Counted from the first letter of the stretch, positions 46,266 to 55,775 are shown. The stretch: 64,000 nt of DNA from Agromyces sp. H66 (GCF_004959775.1 NZ_SJZG01000003.1:186001-250000); one strand, 5' to 3'. Made by a program: numbers and translations. Notes: generated from the sequence alone by a model not told the origin.

Positions 46266-46607
46266 GTGACGGAAGCCCAGGTCTGGACGATGATCGGCGT
46301 CTTCACGACACTGATGCTGGGCACCCTCACGATCATCGCAACGCTGTTCGTGCGGGTCCTGCGATCGGAGATCGGCTCCGTCCGCGGCGAGATCGGCTCC
46401 GTCCGCGGCGAGATCGGCTCCGTCCGCGGCGAGATCGGCTCCGAAATCGCCTCCGTGCGCCGCGAGATCGGCTCGTTCCGTTCGGAGATGAACGCCCGCT
46501 TCGAGGCCGTCGACGCGCGGTTCGACTCGGTGAATTCCCGCATCGACGGACTCGATCGCGACGTGCAGGCCCTCGTGAAGCACACCTTCGGACTCGATCG
46601 GGGTTGA
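46266..46607 (+). CDS. Small single-helix coiled-coil protein with heptad repeat
   Basis: The 113-residue protein has one membrane helix (WTMIGVFTTLMLGTLTIIAT) and a cytoplasmic coiled coil. After RVLRSEIGSV, the heptad GEIGSVR occurs three times, then variants (REIGSFR, SEMNARF, EAVDARF, DSVNSRI). GTG 46266 is chosen because GGAGAG lies nine bases upstream; GTG 46257 abuts that site. Such proteins may organise complexes at the membrane. The repeat is encoded by nearly identical 21-bp units, so its number may vary between strains. Confidence 0.75.
   Translation: MTEAQVWTMIGVFTTLMLGTLTIIATLFVRVLRSEIGSVRGEIGSVRGEIGSVRGEIGSEIASVRREIGSFRSEMNARFEAVDARFDSVNSRIDGLDRDVQALVKHTFGLDRG
46368..46451 (+). 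repeat. 21-bp tandem repeat inside the coiled-coil gene
   Basis: Three perfect 21-base units (46368, 46389, 46410), each with GAGATCGGCTCCGTCCGCGG, and a partial fourth unit from 46431. The unit length keeps the frame and one coiled-coil heptad. Confidence 0.92.
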
Positions 46608-46682
46608 CCGGGCCCTCCGACGTTCTCCCGTTCCCGTCGCGATCCGGGCTCATTCAGCCACGGGCGGCCCCGACCCGCACAC

Positions 46683-46720
46683 GCGAGCGCCCGGCCCCCT
46701 CGAGGAGGCCGGGCGCTCGC
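46683..46720. terminator. Bidirectional hairpin terminator
   Basis: GCGAGCGCCCGGCC (46683-46696) pairs perfectly with GGCCGGGCGCTCGC (46707-46720), 14 bp over a 10-base loop, between the convergent coiled-coil and catalase genes. Confidence 0.8.
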
Positions 46721-46734
46721 GGCATCCGCTCGAC

Positions 46735-48195
46735 CTACGCGGCGGATGCCTCGGTGCCGACGGCGGCCCGCAATGCCGCGCCGAGCTCGGCGTCGACGTT
46801 CGTCCAGTACTGGAAGAACCGCTCGCGGATCGCCTCGACCGTGATGGCGTTGCCCTGGCCGGTGAGCGTCGCGAGGAACCGCGCCTTCGCCTCGGCGGTG
46901 AACACGTCGCGGTAGAGGGTGCCGGCCTGGCCGAAGTCGTCGTCCTCGGCGTGCAGGGTCGCCGCGGCCCGCGTGAGCGCACCGTCGGACTCCCAGCTGC
47001 CCTCGCCCGCGCGAGCCGGGTCGGCGACGGGGCCGCCGAACGAGTTCGGCGCGTACACCGGCACATCGGGGTGGTTGAAGCCGTGCCGCTGGGCGCCGTC
47101 CTGCGAGTAGTTGTGCACGGATGCCGCGTGCGGCGCATTCACCGGGAGTTGGTTGTAGTTCGTGCCGACGCGGTAGCGCTGCGCGTCGGGGTAGCTGAAC
47201 ACGCGGGCCATGAGCATCTTGTCGGGACTGATGTCGATGCCGGGCACGAGGTTCGCGGGCGAGAACGCCGCCTGCTCGATCTCGGCGAAGAAGTTCTGCG
47301 GGTTTCGGTTCAGCGTGAAGTGGCCGACCTTGATGCGCGGGTAGTCCTGCTTCGACCAGGTCTTCGTCAGGTCGAACGGGTTGAAGCGGTAGGTCTTCGC
47401 CTCCTCGTACGGCATGACCTGCACGTACACGTCCCAGGTCGGGAACTCGCCGCGCTCGATCGCCTCGTGCAGGTCGCGCCGGTAGTAGTCGGCGTCGGCC
47501 CCGGCGATGGCCTCGGCCTCGTCGGCTCCGAGGTGCAGGTCGCCCTGGCGGGAGAGGAAGTGGTACTGCACCCAGAATCGCTCGCCGGCGGCGTTGATCC
47601 ACTGGTACGTGTGCGACCCGTAGCCGTTCATGGTGCGCCACGACTGCGGGAGGCCCCGGTCGCCCATGAGGTAGGTCACCTGGTGCGCCGATTCGGGCGA
47701 GAGCGTCCAGAAGTCCCACTGCATGTCGGCGTCGCGCAGGCCCGAACCGGGCAAGCGCTTCTGCGAGTGGATGAAGTCGGGGAACTTGATCCCGTCGCGG
47801 ATGAAGAACACCGGGGTGTTGTTGCCGACGATGTCGTAGTTGCCCTCGGTCGTGTAGAACTTCAGGGCGTAGCCGCGCACGTCGCGCCAGGTGTCGGGCG
47901 AGCCCTGCTCACCGGCGACCGACGAGAAACGCAGCAGCATCTCGCTCGTCGCGCCGGGCTGGAACACGGCCGCACGCGTGTACTGCGAGACGTCCTCGGT
48001 CACGACGAACTCGCCGAACGCACCGCCGCCCTTCGCGTGCACGATGCGCTCGGGGATGCGCTCGCGGTTGAACTGGGCGAGCTTCTCGACGAGGTAGCGG
48101 TCGTGCAGCACGGTGGCGCCGTCGGCGCCGGCCGTGAGGGAGTGCGCGTCGCTTGCGACCGGGGCGCCGGTCTGCGTGGTCGTGTAGTCCGTCAT
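46735..48195 (-). CDS. katA: Monofunctional haem catalase, small-subunit clade
   Basis: Dismutates H2O2 to water and oxygen. The 486-residue protein has catalytic His53 in [15 protein letters not shown], the Asn in [14 protein letters not shown] (125/126) and the proximal haem ligand Tyr335 in [12 protein letters not shown]. Length fits the small-subunit (clade 3) catalases. ATG 48195 follows AAAAGGAAGTC. The fur-type gene lies 98 bases upstream on the same strand with a Fur/PerR-like box, so peroxide-inducible control of both is likely, as in other actinobacterial fur-catalase pairs. Confidence 0.97.
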   Translation of the reverse strand: MTDYTTTQTGAPVASDAHSLTAGADGATVLHDRYLVEKLAQFNRERIPERIVHAKGGGAFGEFVVTEDVSQYTRAAVFQPGATSEMLLRFSSVAGEQGSPDTWRDVRGYALKFYTTEGNYDIVGNNTPVFFIRDGIKFPDFIHSQKRLPGSGLRDADMQWDFWTLSPESAHQVTYLMGDRGLPQSWRTMNGYGSHTYQWINAAGERFWVQYHFLSRQGDLHLGADEAEAIAGADADYYRRDLHEAIERGEFPTWDVYVQVMPYEEAKTYRFNPFDLTKTWSKQDYPRIKVGHFTLNRNPQNFFAEIEQAAFSPANLVPGIDISPDKMLMARVFSYPDAQRYRVGTNYNQLPVNAPHAASVHNYSQDGAQRHGFNHPDVPVYAPNSFGGPVADPARAGEGSWESDGALTRAAATLHAEDDDFGQAGTLYRDVFTAEAKARFLATLTGQGNAITVEAIRERFFQYWTNVDAELGAALRAAVGTEASAA

Positions 48196-48293
48196 GACTT
48201 CCTTTTCTCTCGTGGCCCAGGGCTTTCCGGGCACGTCTGGGCGACCGGGTCGACGATGATCCGGTCGGGTCTTCGGGCGGGCGGATGCCGCGG

Positions 48294-48806
48294 CTAGGTC
48301 GACTCGGCGATCGCCGCCGCCGCCGCCGCGTCGGCTTCGGCTTCGGCTTCGGCTTGGGCGCAGGCGGGACAGGTGCCCCAGAAGGTCACCTCGGCCTCGG
48401 CGACCCGGAACCCGCGGGTGCTGCTCGGCGTGAGGCACGCCTGCTCGCCGAGCACGCAGTCGACGTCCTCGACCCGCCCGCACTCGCGGCACACGAGGTG
48501 GTGGTGGTTGTCGCCGACGCGGCGTTCGTACCGGGCGGATGACCCGGCCGGCTCGATGCGCCGCACGAGGCCGGCGTCGGCGAAGGCACCGAGCACGCCG
48601 TAGACGGCCTGCAGCGAGGTGGTGGGCAGTTCGCCCTGCACGGCTCGGAACACCGTGTCGGCATCGGCGTGCGGATGCTCCGCGAGCGCTCGCAGCACCG
48701 CGACGCGTGGCCCGGTGACCTTGAGGCCGACGTCGCGCAGCGTGTGCGCGAGCGGGTCGTGGCCGTGCGATGCGGCCGCGTTCGCGGCGGCATCCGTCGA
48801 GGTCAT
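48294..48806 (-). CDS. Fur family regulator (PerR/FurA-like) next to the catalase gene
   Basis: The 170-residue protein has the Fur winged helix ([40 protein letters not shown]) and metal site [17 protein letters not shown], with a second CPAC motif near the end: the two CxxC pairs form the structural zinc site. The extra Ala/Glu tail ([19 protein letters not shown]) is unusual. ATG 48806 is supported by TACGGT six bases upstream and an operator on the -35. Gene order with catalase argues for peroxide sensing through Fe-dependent His oxidation, as in PerR and CatR. Confidence 0.92.
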   Translation of the reverse strand: MTSTDAAANAAASHGHDPLAHTLRDVGLKVTGPRVAVLRALAEHPHADADTVFRAVQGELPTTSLQAVYGVLGAFADAGLVRRIEPAGSSARYERRVGDNHHHLVCRECGRVEDVDCVLGEQACLTPSSTRGFRVAEAEVTFWGTCPACAQAEAEAEADAAAAAAIAEST

Positions 48807-48812
48807 GCCCTC

Positions 48813-48840
48813 ACCGTATCGGTTGTCTTGAATCATTCAA
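48813..48840 (-). promoter_or_regulatory. fur promoter with TTGAAT-C-ATTCAA box
   Basis: Reverse-strand TTGAAT (48840-48835), 16 bases, TACGGT (48818-48813), six bases, ATG. The perfect dyad TTGAAT-C-ATTCAA (48828-48840) covers the -35 and resembles Fur/PerR boxes, so autoregulation is likely. Confidence 0.75.
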
Positions 48841-48923
48841 AACATCTGTGGATCCCTCGGGTCCGCGCCCCCATCGGTCGCGACGACGCCGGCTCCTACG
48901 GTCCCGCACGGCAGGATGGGACG

Positions 48924-49424
48924 ATGACCTCGACCGAGCTGCAGACCACCCTGCGCGCCATCTTCGATGCGCGCGACCGCGCGAACATGCAACCGACCAT
49001 CGCCGCGTTCCTCGCCGTGCTCGCCGAGCATCCCGACGAGCCCGAGGTGCTCTACGAGGTGGGAGGCGCCTACGACACCGCGGGCGACGAGGAGCGGGCC
49101 CTCGGCTACTACGAGCGGGCCATGGCCCTGGGACTCGAGGGCGACACGCTTCGCCGCTGCCTGCTGCAGTACGGGTCGACGCTGCGCAACCTCGGGCGCA
49201 ACGACGAGTCGATCGCCGCGTTCGAGCGGGCGCGCACCGAGTTCCCCGAGTCGGACTCGCTGCGCGTCTTCCACGCGCTGACGTTGCACGCGGCCGGTCG
49301 GAGCGACGCCGCCGTCGCCACGCTGCTGGAGCTCGTCGCCGACCGCGTCCGCACGCCCGAGCTCACCCGCTACGAGGCGGCGATCCGAGGGAACGCCGCA
49401 TACCTCGCCGAGCTCGACGGCTGA
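48924..49424 (+). CDS. Tetratricopeptide-repeat protein
   Basis: The 166-residue protein is built of TPR-like helical pairs: TIAAFLAVLAEHPDEPEVLY, EVGGAYDTAGDEERALGYYE, STLRNLGRNDESIAAFERA and HALTLHAAGRSDAAVATLLE. The last block is typical of the TPR_5 family often found as a stand-alone cytosolic protein in Bacilli and Actinobacteria. It probably mediates a protein contact; no partner is evident. CAGGAT lies six bases before the ATG. Confidence 0.85.
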   Translation: MTSTELQTTLRAIFDARDRANMQPTIAAFLAVLAEHPDEPEVLYEVGGAYDTAGDEERALGYYERAMALGLEGDTLRRCLLQYGSTLRNLGRNDESIAAFERARTEFPESDSLRVFHALTLHAAGRSDAAVATLLELVADRVRTPELTRYEAAIRGNAAYLAELDG

Positions 49425-49496
49425 TCAACCCTTCGTTCGATGCGGCGGCACGGCTGCGCCTGCGACGATGGAGGAACCCCCGACCCTGGAGCATCC

Positions 49497-49958
49497 GTGT
49501 CACCGAAGCGCCTCTTCCGCACCCTCGCCATCGCCGAAGCCGTCACCTGGACCGGCCTCATCATCGCCCTGATCCTGAAGTACGCCGCCGGCTTCGACGG
49601 CGCGCTCTTCCCGGCGGGCGCGGTGCACGGGTTCGTGTTCCTCGGTTACGCGTTCACCGCCGTACTCGTGGGCGTCAACCAGCGGTGGAGCGTCGGACTC
49701 ATCGCGTTCGGGGTGCTCACGGCGATCGTGCCCTACGCGACCATCCCGTTCGAGCTGTGGCTCATCCGCCGCGGCCGACTCGACGGTGACTGGCGGCGCG
49801 AGGCGACCGAGCACCCGGCCGACGGCAGCTGGGTGAACCGGATGCTCCGCTGGTTCCTCGCGCGTCCGGTGCTGCTCACCGTGGTCGCGGTGCTCGGCAT
49901 CGCCGCGGTGTTCACGATGCTGCTCATCGTCGGCCCGCCCGGAGGTCGCGAGGCCTGA
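49497..49958 (+). CDS. DUF3817 membrane protein
   Basis: The 153-residue protein has the DUF3817 pattern: [58 protein letters not shown], then an added C-terminal helix [20 protein letters not shown]. Four helices in total. Function unknown; similar domains occur fused to or near transporters. GTG 49497 is the first start keeping helix 1. A strong dyad follows its end. Confidence 0.85.
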   Translation: MSPKRLFRTLAIAEAVTWTGLIIALILKYAAGFDGALFPAGAVHGFVFLGYAFTAVLVGVNQRWSVGLIAFGVLTAIVPYATIPFELWLIRRGRLDGDWRREATEHPADGSWVNRMLRWFLARPVLLTVVAVLGIAAVFTMLLIVGPPGGREA

Positions 49959-49976
49959 GCCCCGAAGCCCGAGCAT

Positions 49977-50009
49977 CCGCGCTGCTCAGGTGAGCAGCGC
50001 GGGTAGACT
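49977..50009 (+). promoter_or_regulatory. 12-bp dyad directly upstream of the purL -10
   Basis: CCGCGCTGCTCA-GG-TGAGCAGCGCGG (49977-50002) has perfect 12-base arms; TAGACT (50004-50009) follows after one base. It is 18 bases past the DUF3817 stop. It may be that gene's terminator, an operator for purL, or both. The purL leader is about 55 bases. Confidence 0.6.
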
Positions 50010-50070
50010 TGCACGGTCAGGCATCCGCCCGCGGCATCCGCCCGCCGCCGTTCTCTGGAGCTCGCCACTC

Positions 50071-52401
50071 GTGACCACCGAAGCATCCGCCACGACCGCT
50101 GCCCCGACGCCGGTGCTCGACACCGTCGAGGTCGCGCAGTCGACGCCCGAGAAGGAGCAGCCGTACGCCGCGCTGGGCCTGAAGCCCGACGAGTACGAGC
50201 GCATCCGCAACATCCTCGGCCGCCGCCCGACGAGCGCCGAGCTCGCGATGTACTCCGTGATGTGGAGCGAGCACGCCTCCTACAAGTCGAGCAAGATCTA
50301 CCTGCGCCAGTTCGGCAAGAAGGTCACGCCCGAGATGAAGCAGCACCTCATGGTCGGCATCGGCGAGAACGCCGGCGTGCTCGACATCGGCGAGGGCTGG
50401 GCCGTGACGTTCAAGATCGAGTCGCACAACCATCCGTCGTTCATCGAACCGTTCCAGGGCGCCGCCACGGGCGTCGGCGGCATCGTGCGCGACATCATCT
50501 CGATGGGCGCGCGCCCCGTCGCCGTCATGGATGCACTGCGCTTCGGCGCCATCGACCACCCCGACACCGCGCGGGTCGTGCACGGCGTCGTCTCGGGCAT
50601 CAGCTTCTACGGCAACTGCCTCGGCCTGCCGAACATCGGCGGCGAGACCTGGTTCGACCCGACCTACCAGAAGAACCCGCTCGTGAACGCGCTCGCGGTG
50701 GGCGTGCTGCGCCACGAGGACCTGCACCTGGCCAATGCCAAGGGCGTGGGCAACAAGGTCGTGCTCTTCGGCGCCCGCACCGGCGGCGACGGCATCGGCG
50801 GCACGTCGATCCTCGCGTCCGACACCTTCGCCGAGGGCGGCCCGACCAAGCGCCCGGCGGTGCAGGTCGGCGACCCGTTCGCCGAGAAGGTGCTCATCGA
50901 GTGCTGCCTCGAGCTCTTCAAGGGCGATCTCGTCGAGGGCATCCAAGACCTGGGTGCCGCCGGCATCTCGTGCGCCACGTCAGAGCTGGCGGCGAACGGC
51001 GACGGCGGCATGTCGATCGTGCTCGACGACGTGCTGCTGCGCGACCCGACGCTCACTCCCGAGGAGATCCTCATGAGCGAGAGCCAGGAGCGCATGATGG
51101 CGATCGTGCGCCCCGAGAAGCTCGACGGCTTCCTCGAGGTCGTGAAGAAGTGGGACGTCGAGACGAGCGTGCTCGGCGAGGTCACCGACAGCGGGCGCCT
51201 CTCCATCACGTGGCGCGGCCAGGAGATCGTGAACGTCGACCCGCGCACCGTCGCCGTCGACGGCCCCGTGTACGAACGCCCCGTCGCGTACCCGTCGTAT
51301 CAGGACGCGCTGCAGGCCGACGGGGCATCCGACCTCGAACGCCCGTCCACGCCCGAGGCCCTGCGCGAGCAGTTCCTCCAGCTCATCGGGTCGCCGAACC
51401 AGGCGGATGTCGCGTGGGTCACGAACCAGTACGACACGTACGTGATGGGCAACACCGCACTGAGCCATCCAGACGACGGCGGCATGATCCGCGTCGACGA
51501 GGAGTCGGGCCTCGGCGTCGCCCTCGCGACCGACGCGAACGGGCGCTACTCGCAGCTCGACCCGCGCGAGGGCGCGAAGCTCGCGCTCGCCGAGGCGTAT
51601 CGCAACGTCGCCGTGACGGGCGCGAAGCCCATGGGCATCTCGGACTGCCTGAACTTCGGTTCCCCCGAGAACCCCGAGGTCATGTGGCAGTTTTCCGAGA
51701 CGATCGAGGGCCTGAGCGACGGATGCCTCGAGCTCGGCATTCCCGTCACGGGCGGCAACGTGTCGTTCTACAACCAGACGGGTGACGTCCCGATCCACCC
51801 GACACCCGTGATCGCCGTGCTCGGCGTGATCGACGACGTCGCGCGTCGCGTGCCGAGCGGCTGGCAGGACGACGGCCACAACATCTACCTCCTCGGCGAC
51901 ACCCGCGCGGAGCTCGATGGCTCGGCATGGGCGGGCGTCGTGCACGACCACCTCGGCGGTCGTCCGCCGTCGGTCAACCTGCTGCGTGAGAAAGCGCTCG
52001 CCGAACTGCTGCAGGCCGCGGCGCTCGAGGGTCTCATCGACTCGGCGCACGACCTCAGCGACGGTGGCCTCGCGGTCGCGCTCGCCGAGGCGGTCGGCCG
52101 CTTCGGTGTCGGCGCGCGCATCATACTCGACGAGGTGCTGCAGGATGCCGGCATCGACGCGGCCACCGCGCTCTTCTCCGAGTCGACGGGTCGGGTCATC
52201 GTGTCGGTGCCCCGTGAGGACGACGTGAAGTTCCGCGGTCTCTGCGACGGCCGCGGCTACCCGGTTCGCCGCATCGGCGTGACGGATGCCGCGTCGGACG
52301 CGCTCGAGGTGCAGGGCCTGTTCACCGTGCCGGTCGACGAGCTCCTCGCCGTGAACCGTGCGCCGCTCGCCGACGCGTTCGGCCCGATCGTCGGATACTG
52401 A
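50071..52401 (+). CDS. purL: Phosphoribosylformylglycinamidine synthase subunit PurL
   Basis: The 776-residue small-type PurL makes FGAM from FGAR, ATP and ammonia passed from PurQ. It shows the two PurM-like halves: [40 protein letters not shown] with the catalytic His, [28 protein letters not shown], then [18 protein letters not shown] and [20 protein letters not shown]. Length and the separate purS and purQ genes fit the three-subunit complex. An N-terminal 30-residue Thr/Ala-rich tail precedes the domain. purL is separated from purSQ by 8 kb. Confidence 0.97.
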   Translation: MTTEASATTAAPTPVLDTVEVAQSTPEKEQPYAALGLKPDEYERIRNILGRRPTSAELAMYSVMWSEHASYKSSKIYLRQFGKKVTPEMKQHLMVGIGENAGVLDIGEGWAVTFKIESHNHPSFIEPFQGAATGVGGIVRDIISMGARPVAVMDALRFGAIDHPDTARVVHGVVSGISFYGNCLGLPNIGGETWFDPTYQKNPLVNALAVGVLRHEDLHLANAKGVGNKVVLFGARTGGDGIGGTSILASDTFAEGGPTKRPAVQVGDPFAEKVLIECCLELFKGDLVEGIQDLGAAGISCATSELAANGDGGMSIVLDDVLLRDPTLTPEEILMSESQERMMAIVRPEKLDGFLEVVKKWDVETSVLGEVTDSGRLSITWRGQEIVNVDPRTVAVDGPVYERPVAYPSYQDALQADGASDLERPSTPEALREQFLQLIGSPNQADVAWVTNQYDTYVMGNTALSHPDDGGMIRVDEESGLGVALATDANGRYSQLDPREGAKLALAEAYRNVAVTGAKPMGISDCLNFGSPENPEVMWQFSETIEGLSDGCLELGIPVTGGNVSFYNQTGDVPIHPTPVIAVLGVIDDVARRVPSGWQDDGHNIYLLGDTRAELDGSAWAGVVHDHLGGRPPSVNLLREKALAELLQAAALEGLIDSAHDLSDGGLAVALAEAVGRFGVGARIILDEVLQDAGIDAATALFSESTGRVIVSVPREDDVKFRGLCDGRGYPVRRIGVTDAASDALEVQGLFTVPVDELLAVNRAPLADAFGPIVGY

Positions 52402-52408
52402 GCGGCCG

Positions 52409-52912
52409 GTGACCGATCCGCGCCTCGCCCGCCAGACGTACCCCGCGCTCTATGCGGCGGAGCACGGCGGGTTCAGCGTGGTGCCGGCGGCGTACGTGTT
52501 CCTCGTCGAGGGCGGCCGCGTGCTGCTGCAGCTGCGGGCCGGCACGGGATACTACGACGACTGGTGGGCGGCGTCGGCTGCCGGCCACGTCGAGGCGGGC
52601 GAACCGGTGACCTCGGCGATCGTGCGCGAGGCATCCGAGGAGCTCGGCGTCACCCTCGCCGAGCGCGAGCTCGAGCCGCTCACGACCATGCACCGCACGG
52701 CGCCCACCGGGCTCGCCGTCGACCAGCGCGTCGACTTCTTCTTCGCGTGCCGCACCTGGCACGGCACCCCGGCATTGCAGGAGGAGAAGGCCGCCGACCT
52801 GCGCTGGTTCGACCTCGATGCGCTGCCCGAGCAGACCGTGCACCACGAGCGGTTCGTGCTCGAGGGCTGGCGCGACGGCACGCTGCCCGCGATCACGGCG
52901 TTCGGGTTCTGA
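52409..52912 (+). CDS. NUDIX hydrolase
   Basis: A 167-residue NUDIX protein with a perfect box, GHVEAGEPVTSAIVREASEE then LGV, matching GX5EX7REUXEEXGU. The strand VVPAAYVFLVEGGRVLLQLR and the YYDDWWAASAAG loop resemble enzymes acting on small nucleotides such as (d)CTP or NAD-type pyrophosphates. It starts seven bases after the purL stop, so it is probably co-transcribed with purL; a nucleotide-pool cleaning job would fit. Two bases separate its stop from the next small gene. Confidence 0.9.
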   Translation: MTDPRLARQTYPALYAAEHGGFSVVPAAYVFLVEGGRVLLQLRAGTGYYDDWWAASAAGHVEAGEPVTSAIVREASEELGVTLAERELEPLTTMHRTAPTGLAVDQRVDFFFACRTWHGTPALQEEKAADLRWFDLDALPEQTVHHERFVLEGWRDGTLPAITAFGF

Positions 52913-52914
52913 TC

Positions 52915-53157
52915 ATGGAGCTCGTGCTGCCGATCCTCGGGGCCGTGTTCGCGGCGACGCTCGTCGTCGGCATGACCGTGCGCGCCGTCCGCGCACCGCG
53001 GGGCCAGCGGTTCCGGGCCGCCTTCGGGCCGATCATGGGGGCGGGCGAGACCTACCAGGAACTGCACACGGGCCAGAGGGGCCTGCAGGACTCGGTCATC
53101 GAGTCGATCCAGGAGTCCGAGGTGCGCCCGTCGCGCACAGACAGCGACGACCGCTGA
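52915..53157 (+). CDS. Small single-helix membrane protein
   Basis: The 80-residue protein has one N-terminal helix (ELVLPILGAVFAATLVVGMT), then a basic stretch RAPRGQRFRAAFGPIMGAG and an acidic, polar tail. Unknown family. It follows the NUDIX gene at two bases, so it is the third gene of a purL operon. Its stop converges on the next gene. Confidence 0.65.
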   Translation: MELVLPILGAVFAATLVVGMTVRAVRAPRGQRFRAAFGPIMGAGETYQELHTGQRGLQDSVIESIQESEVRPSRTDSDDR

Positions 53158-53172
53158 GCCGCGGCACCGGGT

Positions 53173-53637
53173 TCACCACCGCCGATACTCGGTGCAGCGG
53201 TAGGGATCGTCGGGCGCCGGCCGACACGCACCAGGTTGCTCGGACGACCATGCCGGACGCGGCCCCGGCTGCACGCCGAGCTGCGCGACCGCCGCACCTC
53301 CGTACTGCACGATGATCGCGACGACGAAGGCGGCCGGCGCAACCCACCAGGCGGCGCGACGCTTGGCGAGACGCACGATCGCGACCACCAGCGCAGCGAA
53401 CCAGAGCACGAGTGGAGCCACGACGGCGATGGCGGTGCCGATCGCGATGACCTCGTCATTGCAGGCGGAGACGAGGTCGCCGCACCGCCCGGATACGGCC
53501 GAAACCCACAGACCCGTCCACGCACGCCAGACCATGCCGGCCGCGAGGAGCAGCAGGCCGGCGATGGTGGCGACGAGATCGCCCGCGTCGACCGGCCGCG
53601 AAGCCCTGCTCGACGTCGTCGGGCCGATCGGGGTCAT
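53173..53637 (-). CDS. Hypothetical membrane protein with extracellular Cys/Trp-rich tail
   Basis: The 154-residue protein has three helices (LVATIAGLLLLAAGMVWRAW, AIGTAIAVVAPLVLWFAALV, APAAFVVAIIVQYGGAAVAQ), with a Cys-bearing loop between the first two (SGRCGDLVSACND) and a Cys-bearing tail (GACRPAPDDPYRCTEYRRW), suggesting disulfides outside. Its ATG overlaps the stop of the next upstream gene, so it ends a three-gene coupled unit of unknown function. Confidence 0.65.
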   Translation of the reverse strand: MTPIGPTTSSRASRPVDAGDLVATIAGLLLLAAGMVWRAWTGLWVSAVSGRCGDLVSACNDEVIAIGTAIAVVAPLVLWFAALVVAIVRLAKRRAAWWVAPAAFVVAIIVQYGGAAVAQLGVQPGPRPAWSSEQPGACRPAPDDPYRCTEYRRW

Positions 53638-54182
53638 GCTCCCTCCGGCGGGTGTACGAGCAGGTCGGCGCGGTCGCGCAGGTACGCGTCGAGTGGCGTG
53701 AGGGCGTCGGGCTGCGTCGGGCTCCAGCGCACGAACACCTCGCCGGATGCCGGATCGAGCACGAGCGGGCCGGATGCCCCGTCGCGGCCGAGCTCGTCGA
53801 GGTCGATCGACACCGCGTCGAAGTTCACGGTCTCGCCCTCTGGGATCCCGCCCTTCACGGCCGCCGCGCGGAAGGCCCGCTGTTGGCGCACGGACTCGGC
53901 GGTCACGCTCTTCCGCGCCGGACGCTCCGCCCGCACGACACGTCCGGTCGCGTACATCATGCCGTCGGCGTCGAGGAGCAGCACGCCGAGCCGCCACACC
54001 CTGCCGTTCGGCGTCATCCGCGCGGCCCGAGGAAGACCGAGCACCCGGTGTTCGGGCGCGAACTCGGCGAGGACCTCGGAACGCGCACTGCTCGAACGCA
54101 GCTCGTCGGCAGCCTGCGTGCCGAGGTCGCGCACGCGCACGATCGCCCCGCCCGCGGCATCCGACCCCGCGGCATCCGTCAT
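53634..54182 (-). CDS. Hypothetical protein, coupled unknown trio (middle gene)
   Basis: The 182-residue protein is soluble: IVRVRDLGTQAADELRSSSA, FAPEHRVLGLPRAARMTPNG, WRLGVLLLDADGMMYATGRV, AFRAAAVKGGIPEGETVNFD and PLVLDPASGEVFVRWSPTQP. No family is recognised, but the last blocks look like a real folded domain. It overlaps both neighbours by ATGA, so the three proteins are made together. Confidence 0.65.
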   Translation of the reverse strand: MTDAAGSDAAGGAIVRVRDLGTQAADELRSSSARSEVLAEFAPEHRVLGLPRAARMTPNGRVWRLGVLLLDADGMMYATGRVVRAERPARKSVTAESVRQQRAFRAAAVKGGIPEGETVNFDAVSIDLDELGRDGASGPLVLDPASGEVFVRWSPTQPDALTPLDAYLRDRADLLVHPPEGA

Positions 54183-54595
54183 CTTGACCTGCCGACCAAC
54201 TCGAGCAGCGCGAGCCCGTACGCCTCCGCGACGTCGGGATGCTCGAAGCGCAGCTCCTCGTCGCCGAGCTCGATGCGCACCTCGAACGAGTCCTCGAGCC
54301 GGGTGAGTGAGCGGAACGTCGCTCGCAGCAGCTCGCGAAGCTGATCCTCGCGCGGCAGCCACACGGCGTCGGCGAAGGCCACCGAGTCGAGCGCCCACTC
54401 GGTGGTGCCGTTGAACGCGAGGATCGTGCCCGTCGGATACCGGCGCGCCTCGATCGTCATCTCGCTGACCGTGAACACGTCGGCCTCGACCTCGGCCTCC
54501 TGCTCGGGAAGGTCGAGCTGGAAGCGGTCGCCCGACTCGGGGTGCCACACCAGGCCCGCCTCCTTGAGCGCGATCGCGAGGTCCCTGGAGATCAT
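54179..54595 (-). CDS. Conserved hypothetical protein (often named CpaE-like), first gene of trio
   Basis: The 138-residue protein begins ISRDLAIALKEAGLVWHPES, continues GDRFQLDLPEQEAEVEADVF, FNGTTEWALDSVAFADAVWL and PREDQLRELLRATFRSLTRL. Homologues in Microbacteriaceae are sometimes labelled pilus-assembly CpaE, but no ATPase motif is present, so I do not support that name. ATG 54595 or the GTG before it could start translation. It leads the coupled trio. Confidence 0.7.
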   Translation of the reverse strand: MISRDLAIALKEAGLVWHPESGDRFQLDLPEQEAEVEADVFTVSEMTIEARRYPTGTILAFNGTTEWALDSVAFADAVWLPREDQLRELLRATFRSLTRLEDSFEVRIELGDEELRFEHPDVAEAYGLALLELVGRSR

Positions 54596-54605
54596 CACCC
54601 CATGC

Positions 54606-55763
54606 TCACACGTGGCGGCGCCCGGGTGCGACGCCCACGCGCAGGTGCCGGCCCGTGGCCGCCTCGTCGATGGCCCGGTCGAGGTCGGCGAGCGGATGCG
54701 TCGAGCCGACGAGCTCGTCGAACGGGAACGACCGCCACGACCGCTCGAGGAACGCCACCGCGCGTCGCAGCTGCTCGCCCGACGCGTCGCGCACCGACTG
54801 GATCGTGACGAGCCGGCGCACCAGCGATTCGGGGTCGAGACACACCTCCGAGCCACGCGGCGCGTGGCCGACGAGCACGGCGACACCGCCCGTGCCGAGC
54901 GCATCGATCGAGGAGCGAACGGCCGCCGCGGCACCGGATGCCTCGACCGCGACGTGGACCTCGCCGAGTCCGCGTCGCTCGAACTCGGCGCGCGCGGCGG
55001 CGAGGCCACCCGACGACGTGGAGCGCGCACCCGGATCCACGGGCACCGCGCCGAACCGGCGGACGAGCTCGCGGCGCGAGGCATCCGGATCGGACACGAT
55101 CACCTCGGCGCCGGCATCGATCGCCATCGCCGCGACCGTGAGCCCGACGAGCCCCGCACCGGTGACCAGGATGAGCGCGCCATCGAGGCCCAGCCGGGTG
55201 GATGCCGCCTCGAGGGCAGCGACGGCCGTGGCCGCCGTGCACGCGGCGGGTGCGAGCACCCGGCTCGGGACGTCCTCGGGCGCTCGGACGATCGCGGTGC
55301 CCCGCCGGAGCTGCACGTGCGTCGCGAAGCCGCCCGACAGTTCCCAGCCGCGATGCACGCGCTCGTGCCCGTACCGGCCCAGGGTGCGGCAGGCCTGCGA
55401 CACGCCTCGCGTGCAGCGGTCGCACTCGCCGCAGCTCACGGTCGTCGACCACACGACGCGGTCGCCGAGCCCGAGCAGAACGCCGTCGACGCGGCGCGCT
55501 CCCTCGCCGATGGCGACGACCCGGCCCACCTGCTCATGACCCAGCACGAGCGGTGCGGGAGCGGGTTGCTCGCCGCGAACGACGCGAACGTCCGCGCCGC
55601 AGATCGTGGCGAGCTCGACCTCCACGACCGCCTCGCCCGGTGCGAGGCGCACGCCGGGTGCGGCGAGTGCGTCATGCGCCCGCCCCGGTTCGTTCCACAC
55701 CATCGCGACGGGTGATGGCTTCACGATGACGTCCAGGTCGCCGACCCGCGTGACGGTGTGCAT
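54606..55763 (-). CDS. Zinc-dependent alcohol dehydrogenase family protein (MDR)
   Basis: A 385-residue medium-chain dehydrogenase: catalytic-zinc block ELATICGADVRVVRGEQ with Cys and GHEQVGRVVAIG, structural-zinc cysteines CGECDRCTRGVSQAC, and the nucleotide fold LILVTGAGLVGLTVAAMAID. The MVWNEPGRAHD start and ICGADVRVV layout are close to the alcohol dehydrogenases linked with phosphonate catabolism, but no phosphonate genes are seen here. It is 12 bases after a possible 47-residue gene. Confidence 0.88.
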   Translation of the reverse strand: MHTVTRVGDLDVIVKPSPVAMVWNEPGRAHDALAAPGVRLAPGEAVVEVELATICGADVRVVRGEQPAPAPLVLGHEQVGRVVAIGEGARRVDGVLLGLGDRVVWSTTVSCGECDRCTRGVSQACRTLGRYGHERVHRGWELSGGFATHVQLRRGTAIVRAPEDVPSRVLAPAACTAATAVAALEAASTRLGLDGALILVTGAGLVGLTVAAMAIDAGAEVIVSDPDASRRELVRRFGAVPVDPGARSTSSGGLAAARAEFERRGLGEVHVAVEASGAAAAVRSSIDALGTGGVAVLVGHAPRGSEVCLDPESLVRRLVTIQSVRDASGEQLRRAVAFLERSWRSFPFDELVGSTHPLADLDRAIDEAATGRHLRVGVAPGRRHV

Positions 55764-55775
55764 GGGGCTCTCCGG

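Noticed and set aside
46368-46451. CRISPR-like array
   Set aside because: The units are contiguous 21-bp repeats without spacers and encode protein heptads.
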